A model generated the notes under the pieces. It saw only the letters and a program-made list of their open reading frames with translations. It ran no database searches and was not told where the DNA came from. From Clostridiales bacterium (GTDB lineage: Bacteria > Bacillota > Clostridia > Saccharofermentanales > Saccharofermentanaceae), in assembly GCA_017612755.1 (NCBI GenBank), contig JAGAFH010000020.1:1-15298 (forward strand): a stretch of DNA of 15,298 bases, read 5' to 3'. A program made the position numbers and the translations under genes. Of the stretch, positions 1 through 7,778 are shown piece after piece. Position 1 is the stretch's first letter, and every line of letters begins with the position of its first letter.

Positions 1-642
1 GATGATTCTGATGTTGCCGATGTAAGTAAGACAGATCTGGCGGATGCCAGAACGGTGAATGTTGATATAGAGCATTATCTCGGAAGCGTGCCCCGCGTCA
101 CCATCAATGTCTATAATCTTGACTATGCAACTGACCAGCCTCTTCAGGGCGGTGTTTTTGAAGTCTACAAGAAGTCGCCTACGGGAGCTGAAGAACTGTT
201 CTTCATAAATACGAACGAGAGAGCTGACCTGTTGAGACAGTTCACTTTGGATAGCGATAACCCTGAGGAGCTCATTTTCTTTGAGGGCACGTATTTCATC
301 AGACAGATAACGGCCCCGACTGACTACAACGACCTGACGGGAATACTGAAGATCACCATTGACTCCAACATGAACGTTTTCATTGAAGAGTCGCCAAGAA
401 ATGTTGAACTGATCACGGTCGATTCCACCCTTGATCCTATCAGGGTCGTCTTCTACAATACACGTCCTCCTGTAGCTCCTACGGGATACATCTCATATAC
501 GGTTCCTATGTTCCTCCTCCTTGGAGCCGGCGTACTTATGCTTATCCTTTCGGGATCACATCTCGAAAAGAAAGATAGAAACAGAAAGATCAGAAAAGTA
601 AAAAATATCAGAAGGTTAAAGGAGGTGGCAGCATCAGGTTAG
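1..642 (+). CDS. Ancillary pilin / surface adhesin, 3' end (partial)
   Basis: The reading frame is open from base 1, so the gene starts upstream and only its last 213 residues are here. An SpaA/Cna-B-like beta domain (about residues 27-155) is followed by a cell-wall sorting signal: motif VAPTG at residues 158-162 (bases 472-486), a hydrophobic segment (about 165-183) and a long, very basic cytoplasmic tail. In known systems a sortase cleaves between T and G and joins the protein to another pilin or to the wall. The motif is [A]PTG, not LPXTG, and matches the VSPTG of the next gene, so both are likely substrates of the class B sortase downstream. A GTG at 55 could be mistaken for a start but lies inside the domain's frame. 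Its place before the backbone pilin suggests a tip or ancillary subunit; that role is inferred. Confidence 0.85.
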   Translation, partial: DDSDVADVSKTDLADARTVNVDIEHYLGSVPRVTINVYNLDYATDQPLQGGVFEVYKKSPTGAEELFFINTNERADLLRQFTLDSDNPEELIFFEGTYFIRQITAPTDYNDLTGILKITIDSNMNVFIEESPRNVELITVDSTLDPIRVVFYNTRPPVAPTGYISYTVPMFLLLGAGVLMLILSGSHLEKKDRNRKIRKVKNIRRLKEVAASG

Positions 643-718
643 AAACGGACTGACTATCCGGTATCAATGTAACTAATGGGAACGATTTAAAAAACAAAAA
701 ACGAAAGGAACAAAGAAA

Positions 719-1987
719 ATGAAAACGAAAACCATTAAAAGATTTGGCGCTTTAGTACTTGCCTCAGCGCTCGTATTCTCAGTCAGCGCGTCCGCCTTTG
801 CGGCTAAAACAGATGAGGGTGGCCTTCCTATAGATGCCACAACAAATGAAGTAGAGTTCAAAAAAGAGATCGTAATCCAGAATTCAGATTCACAGGATGT
901 ATGGGAGCCTAATATCTCCTACACATATACTATCTCTACTCCCACGATTGCAGACGGTACTACTGTTACAGATTCTCAGACGAATTCAACTACAGTCAAG
1001 GCCGGTCCTGCAGGCGGACTTCTTATCAGCAACGCCAGCGGATCAGGTGCAGCAGCTTCTGCAACTGTCCAGTTTGGTAATGATACGGGTACTGCTGCCC
1101 AGGCAAGCAGCCCGATCGGTACAGCTTTTGCAAGCTCCGAAACAGCTGAAAGAAGCCTCTACCTGAGTTTTGACGACAGCCAGTTTACTCTTCCCGGCGT
1201 ATACCGCTATCAGATCTCTGAAAGCGCAACCGGAATGGCTGCTTCAGGTGTAACAGATGGCGGGTTTACAGATAACAGATTTGTAGATGTTTATGTTTCA
1301 TGGACAGACAATACTCAGACTGCTGTTGAAGTTTCCGCCATCACTATGTTTGTTACAAACGAATCCATCGAGTATGATGATCAGAATGCCGATCCTTCCT
1401 TCAAGGTAACGGGATACGATGTTGCATCCGAGGATGAAGAAGCGGACTCTTATGTAACATACAACCTTACAGTAGAAAAAGAAGTTGCCGGTGATTTTGC
1501 TGATCCCAGCCACGAATTCCCGTTTACTGTCGACTTTACTGAAGCTACAGCTACAGCAGTAGAGTATTATGTAACAGGTGATTATACGGCAGCTGATCTT
1601 GTCATCGGAACAACTAACAGCTTTGACGGAACACAGATCACTCTCAAGCACGGTGATACAGTCACATTCGTCGGACTTCCCGTAACTACTACTGCAACGA
1701 TCACTGAGACAAATGACACATCTGATCTTTACGAAGTTACAGCTGCAGATGTAAACGGAGCTCTTGCTCTGACAGAATCCAATAAGGTCTACTCCACAGC
1801 AGCTGATGCAGTAACTATCGGACAGACTGCCGGCTCTGAGGACAACACGGTAACATTCACCAACACCCTTGAGGAAGTATCTCCTACGGGCGTTATCGTA
1901 AGGTATGCACCTTATATCATCATGATCGGTGCTGCACTTGCACTTGTAGTATTGGTAAATAAGTCAAAGAGACATAACGAGGCTTGA
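719..1987 (+). CDS. Pilus backbone protein, Spy0128/FctA-like, with sortase signal
   Basis: The 422-residue exported pilin has a Sec signal peptide (basic start, hydrophobic core, likely cleavage after SAFA, residue 28). An N-terminal domain (about 43-225) contains PGVYRYQISE (159-168), typical of the Spy0128-like pilin family. A second domain runs from about 247 to 384. Candidate isopeptide triads are visible: Lys48/49-Glu168-Asn214 in the first domain and Lys254-Glu330-Asn382 in the second, the arrangement used by streptococcal FctA. The C-terminus has VSPTG (387-391), a membrane segment (about 396-413) and a short basic tail. The start follows GAAAGGA and an A-rich leader. The gene is probably the major shaft subunit because of its two-domain form and position before the SipA-like and sortase genes. 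Family confidence is high; the exact bonding residues are inferred. Confidence 0.9.
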   Translation: MKTKTIKRFGALVLASALVFSVSASAFAAKTDEGGLPIDATTNEVEFKKEIVIQNSDSQDVWEPNISYTYTISTPTIADGTTVTDSQTNSTTVKAGPAGGLLISNASGSGAAASATVQFGNDTGTAAQASSPIGTAFASSETAERSLYLSFDDSQFTLPGVYRYQISESATGMAASGVTDGGFTDNRFVDVYVSWTDNTQTAVEVSAITMFVTNESIEYDDQNADPSFKVTGYDVASEDEEADSYVTYNLTVEKEVAGDFADPSHEFPFTVDFTEATATAVEYYVTGDYTAADLVIGTTNSFDGTQITLKHGDTVTFVGLPVTTTATITETNDTSDLYEVTAADVNGALALTESNKVYSTAADAVTIGQTAGSEDNTVTFTNTLEEVSPTGVIVRYAPYIIMIGAALALVVLVNKSKRHNEA

Positions 1988-1991
1988 TTAG

Positions 1992-2507
1992 ATGAAAAAA
2001 GACTCAAGATCGGACAGAAAGGTAAGTGAGATCCAACGCTTCCTTTTGTTCGCACTTGTCTTCGTAGTTATAATATGGGCTCTTTTCGGTCTGGCTCTCG
2101 GGATCATGCTCGCACCTAATGCGGACATGTATCCGAGGATCGATGCCGGAGACCTGGTCTTGTACTACCGCCTTGACAAGGACCTTGCGGCCCACGAGAC
2201 GGCTGTGTACGAAAAAGACGGTAACACCCTTATCGGAAGGGTGGTCGCCGGAGCCGGGGATACGGTGGAAGTGACCGAAGAAGGAGAACTGATGATCAAC
2301 GGCCACTACGTCTCAGAGAGCGGTATCTTTTATGAGACACCGCGCTACGAGGGCGGGATCACGTATCCGGTGACTCTTTCTGAAGGCGAGTATTTCATAC
2401 TTGCCGATTCCAGGGAGGGAGGAATGGACTCGAGATATATGGGTCCGGTATCCAGAGACGAGATCAGGGGCACGATCATAACGATAATCAGGCGAAATAA
2501 TATCTGA
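1992..2507 (+). CDS. SipA-like, catalytically degenerate signal peptidase of the pilus locus
   Basis: This 171-residue protein has the type I signal peptidase layout: a short basic N-terminus, one membrane anchor (about 18-40), then an external beta domain. The box that normally reads SMxP reads DMYP, putting Asp45 where the nucleophile Ser should be. The box that normally has Lys before RVxGxxGD reads GRVVAGAGD, putting Gly82 where the general base Lys should be. The later box around DSR (146-148) is kept. Streptococcus pyogenes SipA, needed for pilus polymerisation, has the same Asp/Gly replacement, so this is most likely a pilin chaperone or assembly factor rather than a protease. It starts 4 bases after the backbone pilin and lies just before the sortase. 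An automatic annotation would call it LepB; the missing dyad argues against that. Confidence 0.85.
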   Translation: MKKDSRSDRKVSEIQRFLLFALVFVVIIWALFGLALGIMLAPNADMYPRIDAGDLVLYYRLDKDLAAHETAVYEKDGNTLIGRVVAGAGDTVEVTEEGELMINGHYVSESGIFYETPRYEGGITYPVTLSEGEYFILADSREGGMDSRYMGPVSRDEIRGTIITIIRRNNI

Positions 2508-2520
2508 CAGGAGAAAAGAC

Positions 2521-3663
2521 TTGTTTAAAGTACTGAATGGTGCGGCAAGGATTGGAAACGGCATCTTAAGAGCGGCTGCCGCCGCCCTGGCTTTGGTGAT
2601 GCTGTTTTATGCCGGATTCGCTATCCTCGATTCCTTATATCTCGAGCGCATGGCGTTCTCGTCCTGGGACCTTGTAAGGTACCGCCCCGTCGACGAGAAA
2701 GGTAAACTGTCGCCGGAAGCATTTGATGAACTGACTGAACTCAACCCCGATGTGGTGGGATGGATAACGGTCTACGATACGAACATCGATTACCCGATAC
2801 TTCAGGGCCCCGATGATCTGTATTATGTTAACCGTGATATCTATGGTGATTCCACTCTTGCGGGATCGGTTTATCTTCAGTCTGTCAATTCCCCGGATTT
2901 TACAGACCAGTTTAACCTTCTTTACGGACACCATTTCGAAAATGGTGCCATGTTCGGCGATGTCGTAAACTATAAAGATCCGGACTACTTTGAGGAGCAC
3001 CAGTACGGAGAGCTGATAACCAAGGACGGGATCTATTATCTTACCTTCTTTATCTGCATCGAGACAGACGCATATGACAAGAATATCTACGGTGTCACCA
3101 GTCTCGACAGTGAAGCACAGGCGGAAGAGTTTGTGTCTTCTCCCCGTAAGCTCGTATTCTATCCTGCATCGGCTCCGGTCAAGGGAGCTTCATCAGATGC
3201 AGAGGCAGACAAGTTCCTGCTGTCAGATACAGATCATGATCTTCTCGTGGCATTATCCACATGTGACGATGGCGAGACGGATGGAAGAACAATCATTATC
3301 GCAGATGCCGAAGAAGTGGACGGCTCCCGTGTTCCGGGTAGCGGTACTCCTGCGACCGGTGAGATAAGACCGGGCGAAGGAAAATGGGCTGTTCTGAATC
3401 TGATTTCAATGATACTTACCTTATGTTGTATCGTTCCTTTCGTCATAAGGTTCGTATCAGGAAAGGAAAGAAAGAGAGCTATTGTCGGAACTCTTCTGAC
3501 GCTGATCGTCAGCATAGGTTCCGTGCTGCTGTTCTTCCTGACCGAGAACATGAAATATCCCGTTACGCTAAGGGATTTCTGGACGCCGTTTATGATATTT
3601 ATCTTTGCTGCGGCACTCCTGATCACATCCCTTACCGACAGGCGTAAAGAGAAAGAAGCCTGA
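2521..3663 (+). CDS. srtB: Class B sortase (pilin polymerase) with C-terminal membrane tail
   Basis: This membrane transpeptidase probably links the two upstream pilins. It has an N-terminal anchor (about 17-37), then a class B sortase domain (about 65-265): NPDVVGWI (75-82), the catalytic His137 in LLYGHHFENGAMF, Cys248 in LSTCDD and Arg256 in TDGRTI. It starts with TTG, placed 7 bases after AGGAG (2509-2513); the next ATG would remove the anchor. After the catalytic domain come a Gly/Pro/Thr-rich linker with TPATG (276-280) and three hydrophobic segments (about 289-311, 320-341, 354-371), making it about 380 residues against roughly 250 for ordinary class B enzymes. A class B enzyme in a pilus locus parallels SrtC2 of streptococcal FCT-3 pili. 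It is the last gene of the operon, followed by a terminator. Confidence 0.9.
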   Translation: MFKVLNGAARIGNGILRAAAAALALVMLFYAGFAILDSLYLERMAFSSWDLVRYRPVDEKGKLSPEAFDELTELNPDVVGWITVYDTNIDYPILQGPDDLYYVNRDIYGDSTLAGSVYLQSVNSPDFTDQFNLLYGHHFENGAMFGDVVNYKDPDYFEEHQYGELITKDGIYYLTFFICIETDAYDKNIYGVTSLDSEAQAEEFVSSPRKLVFYPASAPVKGASSDAEADKFLLSDTDHDLLVALSTCDDGETDGRTIIIADAEEVDGSRVPGSGTPATGEIRPGEGKWAVLNLISMILTLCCIVPFVIRFVSGKERKRAIVGTLLTLIVSIGSVLLFFLTENMKYPVTLRDFWTPFMIFIFAAALLITSLTDRRKEKEA

Positions 3664-3683
3664 TAACAGATCATACAAGATCA

Positions 3684-3713
3684 AGAGACCGTCTCCGGGC
3701 GGTCTCTTTTTTT
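3684..3713 (+). terminator. Rho-independent terminator of the pilus operon
   Basis: A perfect 8-bp stem (3684-3691 with 3700-3707, AGAGACCG / CGGTCTCT) with an 8-base loop is followed by a run of seven T. It lies 20 bases after the sortase stop. Confidence 0.9.
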
Positions 3714-3720
3714 ATCAAAA

Positions 3721-3802
3721 AAGTTTAGGAATACTTTACAAGAAGTTTAGCAGAATGTATAATCAATCTCGTTGTATTTTTAAGTTTAGTATTAGTAAAC
3801 TT
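3721..3802. promoter_or_regulatory. Three AAGTTTAG boxes around the regulator/pot promoter (candidate operators)
   Basis: AAGTTTAG occurs at 3721-3728, 3743-3750 and 3782-3789. The first lies just upstream of the -35 box, the second in the spacer between -35 and -10, and the third downstream of the expected start of transcription. The third forms an inverted repeat, AAGTTTA-7-TAAACTT (3782-3802). The placement suggests binding sites of the XRE-cupin regulator encoded immediately downstream, acting as an autorepressor that also controls the pot genes. Binding is inferred. Confidence 0.55.
3735..3763 (+). promoter_or_regulatory. Sigma-70/SigA-type promoter of the regulator-potABCD operon
   Basis: The -35 box is TTTACA (3735-3740) and the -10 box is TATAAT (3758-3763), with a 17-base spacer. 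Transcription should begin near 3770, leaving about 45 bases of leader before the ATG at 3816. Confidence 0.75.
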
Positions 3803-3815
3803 TGGGTGGCAATTT

Positions 3816-4358
3816 ATGAAGATAGGACAGCAGATCAAGTTTTTACGTCAGCAGAATATGCTGACCCAGGAGGAACTGGCCGACAGGTGTGAACTGTCGA
3901 AGGGCTTTATCTCTCTTCTCGAGAGGGATATGACCTCTCCTTCCATCGCTACGCTTAAGGATATCCTTGAGGCTCTGGGCACTGACCTGGCGTCCTTTTT
4001 CGCCGAGGCGGAAGAGGAGAAGGTGGTCTTCGGAGACGAGGATTATGCGGTAAAGGAAGACAACGAACTGGGCAATAAGATCTGCTGGCTCATATCCAAC
4101 GCCCAGAAGAATGAGATGGAGCCTATCCTGGTGACCCTGGATCCCGGGGGAAAGACCTATCCCGACAATCCCCACGAAGGTGAGGAGATCGGATACGTTC
4201 TGGAAGGCACCGTAAATATCGTCATCGGAAATACAAAGCACATGGCGAAAAAAGGTCAGAGCTTCTTCATTAAGCCCGACAAGCCCCACTACATCGCCAA
4301 CAGGTCAACACAGCGCCCGGCAAGGATCTTATGGATCTCTTCGCCGCCGAGTTTCTAA
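3816..4358 (+). CDS. XRE-cupin transcriptional regulator of the polyamine transporter
   Basis: The 180-residue DNA-binding protein has an XRE-type helix-turn-helix (about residues 5-60, with LTQEELADRCELSKGFISLLER) and a C-terminal cupin_2 ligand domain (about 103-175, with HEGEEIGYVLEG and a later PHY at 157-159). This two-domain form is that of PuuR-like regulators, which usually sit next to potABCD in Clostridia and respond to a polyamine or related small molecule. The ribosome site is GGGTGG (3804-3809), 6 bases before ATG. It is the first gene of the pot operon, 10 bases before potA, behind a promoter with repeated candidate operators, so autoregulation is likely. The ligand is inferred from the neighbours, not visible in the sequence. 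Confidence 0.9.
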   Translation: MKIGQQIKFLRQQNMLTQEELADRCELSKGFISLLERDMTSPSIATLKDILEALGTDLASFFAEAEEEKVVFGDEDYAVKEDNELGNKICWLISNAQKNEMEPILVTLDPGGKTYPDNPHEGEEIGYVLEGTVNIVIGNTKHMAKKGQSFFIKPDKPHYIANRSTQRPARILWISSPPSF

Positions 4359-4368
4359 GGAGGTTCTT

Positions 4369-5520
4369 ATGCAGCTTTTGGAAGACAAGACGGGAAGTGA
4401 ACACATCATTGAGATCAAGGGTGTCAATAAGAGCTTCGACGACAACCAGGTCCTTAAGGACATCACTTTCTATATAAGAAATAACGAATTCATAACGCTT
4501 CTGGGCCCCTCCGGATGCGGTAAGTCAACGACCCTCAGGATAATCGCAGGCTTTGAGACTGCGGATTCCGGTATCGTGAACTTCGAGGGACAGGACCTTC
4601 TTAAAGTGCCTGCCCATAAAAGACACATCAATACCGTATTCCAGAGATATGCACTCTTTCCCCACCTGAACGTTTTCGATAACGTGGCCTTCGGTCTTCA
4701 CCTGAAGAAGGTGCCCGAAAAGGAAGTAAAGGAAAGAGTATCCAAGGCCCTTAAGACAGTAGGTCTTGAAGGTTACGAGAAGAGATATATCGACCAGCTC
4801 TCCGGCGGACAGATGCAGAGAGTCGCCATCGCCAGGGCTATCATCAACCAGCCCAGGGTCCTCCTTCTCGATGAGCCCCTGGGAGCTCTCGACCTTAAGA
4901 TGAGAAAAGAGATGCAGATCGAGCTCAAGGAGATGCAGAGGGAGCTGGGTATCACTTTCGTATACGTTACCCACGACCAGGAAGAGGCTCTTACCATGAG
5001 CGATACGATCATCGTCATGAAGGACGGCGTCATCCAGCAGATCGGAACTCCCACCGACATCTATAACGAGCCCAAGAATGCCTATGTTGCAGACTTCATC
5101 GGTGAGTCCAACATCATTCCCGGCACCATGAAGAAAGACTTCGAAGTCACCTTCGCCGGCTCCACCTTCGAGTGCGTGGATCCCCTGTTCCCCGAGATGG
5201 AAGAGGGCAAGGTCAACAAGGTGGATGTAGTAGTAAGGCCCGAGGATATCTACGTTAAGGAAGAGCACGAAAACTACATCAACGGCACCGTGGTCAGTAT
5301 CGTCTTTAAGGGCGTTCACTACGAGATCATGGTGGAGGGTGACAACGGCGTTATGTGGATGATCCACGACGTGGATCCGGTCACCGTAGGCCAGAGGGTA
5401 GGTCTTACCTTAGACCCTGACGACATACATATAATGAGAAAATCCCAGTTCTCTCCGGTACCCGGAGGATTTGGTGTAAATATCGAGGACGAAGAGACAG
5501 TCCCGGAGGATGTTGAATGA
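4369..5520 (+). CDS. potA: Spermidine/putrescine ABC transporter, ATP-binding protein PotA
   Basis: This cytoplasmic ATPase powers polyamine import (383 residues). Visible motifs are Walker A GPSGCGKST (46-54), Q-loop Gln92, signature LSGGQ (144-148), Walker B LLLDEP (165-170) and H-loop His202 in YVTHDQEEAL. After the nucleotide-binding domain, residues about 275-360 form a TOBE-like regulatory domain (VVVRPEDIYV). The match DEPLGALDLKMRKEMQIELK is typical of the PotA/CysA-type group. An ideal AAGGAGG ribosome site precedes the ATG. Its stop overlaps the potB start by 4 bases (ATGA), indicating coupled translation. Confidence 0.96.
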   Translation: MQLLEDKTGSEHIIEIKGVNKSFDDNQVLKDITFYIRNNEFITLLGPSGCGKSTTLRIIAGFETADSGIVNFEGQDLLKVPAHKRHINTVFQRYALFPHLNVFDNVAFGLHLKKVPEKEVKERVSKALKTVGLEGYEKRYIDQLSGGQMQRVAIARAIINQPRVLLLDEPLGALDLKMRKEMQIELKEMQRELGITFVYVTHDQEEALTMSDTIIVMKDGVIQQIGTPTDIYNEPKNAYVADFIGESNIIPGTMKKDFEVTFAGSTFECVDPLFPEMEEGKVNKVDVVVRPEDIYVKEEHENYINGTVVSIVFKGVHYEIMVEGDNGVMWMIHDVDPVTVGQRVGLTLDPDDIHIMRKSQFSPVPGGFGVNIEDEETVPEDVE

Positions 5521-6953
5521 AGGAATTAAAGACAAGGATATCGCTTATGCCGGTACATGCCGTCGTTATGTGTATAACGGCGATATTGTCCCTGTTTGCG
5601 ATCTTTATTCCCATGTTCGAACTTTTCGTCCAGTACAGAAAGCAGAAGGTCTATTCCCTCTTTTCGCTGATCCTTGACCCGGATGTGAACGTGGTCTTAA
5701 GAGAGGGACAGGTGAACCTGGACTTTAAGATGTTCGGCGCATGGATGTTCACTGCCACCATAATCATCTCGGTGGCCGCCATGACCCTGGCTCTGGGCTT
5801 CCAGCTCTATTCCGACAATGCGGTCAAGAAGCGCCTGGGATGCCTTTCCGTAATGGTGCTGTTTATACTGAGGCTCTTTGCCCATATCTATACGCTTTCG
5901 AATTTTGTTACCGACAAGATGATCGCCGAAAATAACATGACCTCCCAGAGACTTTATGTGGTCCAGACCCTTACGGGAAATATACTGGCCATCCTTCTGG
6001 TGATCGGTATCTTTGCGTGTATCTATGGCGCCCTGGGACTTAAGATGAGCATGAAGCTTTTGGCTTATCCTTATATCCTCTGGATAGTGGTATTTACCAT
6101 CCTTCCTCTGGCGCTTATCCTTTTCAGGGCTTTCTTTGCAAAGACCACCGGCGGTTATACATTTACGACGGACGGTTTCGCAACCCTTTTTGCCAATAAG
6201 ACGGTCACCACTTCCTTCTATGGAATGAAGGTGACACTTCAGGAGTATTTCTCCGTTTTCGTACGAAGCCTGGACTATGCGGTCTGGACTACTATCGGCT
6301 GCCTTATCATCTCTTACCCTCTTGCCTATATCATGGCGGAGAGGACAAAGAGACTTCACAAGACTTCCTCAAAGCTCCTTCTGCTGCTGGTCCTTCCCAT
6401 GTGGATGAATACCATGCTCAGGACATATGCATGGCGCGCTTTCTTCGGCGAGACAGGCGTTCTTAATACGATCCTTCAGTCGGCCGGAGCCATCAGCGAG
6501 CCCATCCTTTTCCTGCAGAATCCTGTCCTGTCGGACATCATCACGAAGCTCGTTATGGTCAATGACTTCCTGCCCTTTATGATCCTGCCCATCTACTCCG
6601 TACTGGTCAAGATCGATTCCAGCCTTTCACAGGCGGCGGAGGACCTGGGAGCCAACAAGGTCCAGACATTCTTAAAGGTAATATTCCCCCTGTCACTGCC
6701 GGGCGTCATTTCAGGTATCCAGATGGTATTTATGCCTTCCATGACCTTCTATATGATCCCCGACATCATCTCAGAGGGCTCGAAAACAACTATCGGAAAT
6801 ACGGTACAGTCCTTTATCCTCAATGAGAGCACCACCTACCAGCAGGCAGGTAACGTTCTGTCACTGATCCTTCTCATCTTCGTCCTCATCACCATGGGCG
6901 TTCTGAGAAACCAGGATAAGGAAGCATCAGGTTCGGGAGGTATGGTCTTATGA
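5517..6953 (+). CDS. potB: Spermidine/putrescine ABC transporter permease PotB with N-terminal membrane extension
   Basis: From about residue 179 (KLLAYPYILWIVVF) to the end this is a normal PotB permease of about 300 residues, with the EAA loop that contacts the ATPase at 373-397 (AAEDLGANKVQTFLKVIFPL). In front lies an extra domain of about 176 residues with four predicted membrane spans (about 12-36, 73-97, 106-131, 147-170) and an external loop, making 478 residues against about 280 in the family. The full-length start has GGAGG (5505-5509) 7 bases before the ATG and overlaps potA. Internal ATGs at 6045 and 6051 would give an ordinary PotB but lack a clear ribosome site. The extension's role is unknown. 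The stop overlaps potC by 4 bases. Confidence 0.92.
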   Translation: MKELKTRISLMPVHAVVMCITAILSLFAIFIPMFELFVQYRKQKVYSLFSLILDPDVNVVLREGQVNLDFKMFGAWMFTATIIISVAAMTLALGFQLYSDNAVKKRLGCLSVMVLFILRLFAHIYTLSNFVTDKMIAENNMTSQRLYVVQTLTGNILAILLVIGIFACIYGALGLKMSMKLLAYPYILWIVVFTILPLALILFRAFFAKTTGGYTFTTDGFATLFANKTVTTSFYGMKVTLQEYFSVFVRSLDYAVWTTIGCLIISYPLAYIMAERTKRLHKTSSKLLLLLVLPMWMNTMLRTYAWRAFFGETGVLNTILQSAGAISEPILFLQNPVLSDIITKLVMVNDFLPFMILPIYSVLVKIDSSLSQAAEDLGANKVQTFLKVIFPLSLPGVISGIQMVFMPSMTFYMIPDIISEGSKTTIGNTVQSFILNESTTYQQAGNVLSLILLIFVLITMGVLRNQDKEASGSGGMVL

Positions 6954-7750
6954 AATTTATTAAGAGGCTTGTTCCCAATATCTATATCGGACTTATCCTG
7001 CTGTTTCTGTATCTGCCTATAGCGATCCTTATCGTCTATTCTTTTAACAGCGTGCCCAAGTCATTTATCTGGGGCGGATTTACCATCAGAAACTACACCA
7101 ACCTCTTCTCGGGTTCCGACGGAGGAGAGCTTCTGGAGGCCCTTCTCACCACCCTTAAGATCGCGACTATCGCCTCGGTGGTATCCACTATTTTCGGAGT
7201 CATATCCTGCCTGGGCATCGCCTACATGAACAAGAAGATGCAGGGAGCTGTCATGAGCCTTACCTACATCCCCAACGTTATGCCGGAGCTGGTCATCGGT
7301 ATCGCATTCATGCTCCTGTTCTCCTTCCTGGGAGTACAGAAGGGACAGTTCACACTGATCTGCGCCCATATAGCTTTCTGCGTGCCTTTTGCCATCCTTT
7401 CCATAAATCCCAAGATCAAGCAGCTGGACAAGAATCTTTCCGAGGCTGCCATGGACCTGGGAGCTACACAGCTTCAGACCTTAAGACTGGTCATAATCCC
7501 CGAGATCATGCCCGGTATCCTGTCGGCCCTGATGCTCACTTTCACCATGTCGGTGGACGACTATCTTATCTCGAACTTCAATGTGGACAGTTCTACCCAG
7601 ACACTTCCCATGAAGATATATTCCATGGCAAAGTTCGGAGTCAATCCCAAGATGAATGCCCTTACCACTATCCTTTTCGTGGTAGTCCTGGCCCTTCTCA
7701 TACTGTCGAACCTGTCATCATTTAAAGACGCGAAAAACAAAAAGAAATAA
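6950..7750 (+). CDS. potC: Spermidine/putrescine ABC transporter permease PotC
   Basis: This is the second membrane subunit of the polyamine importer (266 residues, normal length). It begins with a membrane span (about 10-31) followed by the Tyr-Ser-Phe-Asn turn typical of PotC, has about six spans in all, and carries the EAA loop at 165-189 (EAAMDLGATQLQTLRLVIIP). SVDDYLIS (201-208) matches the SxDDFVIS block of PotC proteins. The ribosome site GGGAGG (6935-6940) lies inside the end of potB, and the ATG overlaps the potB stop. PotB and PotC should form the heterodimeric channel between PotA and PotD. Confidence 0.95.
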   Translation: MKFIKRLVPNIYIGLILLFLYLPIAILIVYSFNSVPKSFIWGGFTIRNYTNLFSGSDGGELLEALLTTLKIATIASVVSTIFGVISCLGIAYMNKKMQGAVMSLTYIPNVMPELVIGIAFMLLFSFLGVQKGQFTLICAHIAFCVPFAILSINPKIKQLDKNLSEAAMDLGATQLQTLRLVIIPEIMPGILSALMLTFTMSVDDYLISNFNVDSSTQTLPMKIYSMAKFGVNPKMNALTTILFVVVLALLILSNLSSFKDAKNKKK

Positions 7751-7778
7751 GGAACATTTTTGGAGGAGGAGTATTGAA

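Noticed and set aside
1992..2507. Active type I signal peptidase (LepB)
   Set aside because: Both catalytic residues are replaced; the pilus context supports a SipA-like role instead.
4525..5367. Long open frame on the minus strand (280 codons)
   Set aside because: It lies wholly inside potA in antisense, has no recognisable domain and an unnatural composition rich in His, Asp and Val.
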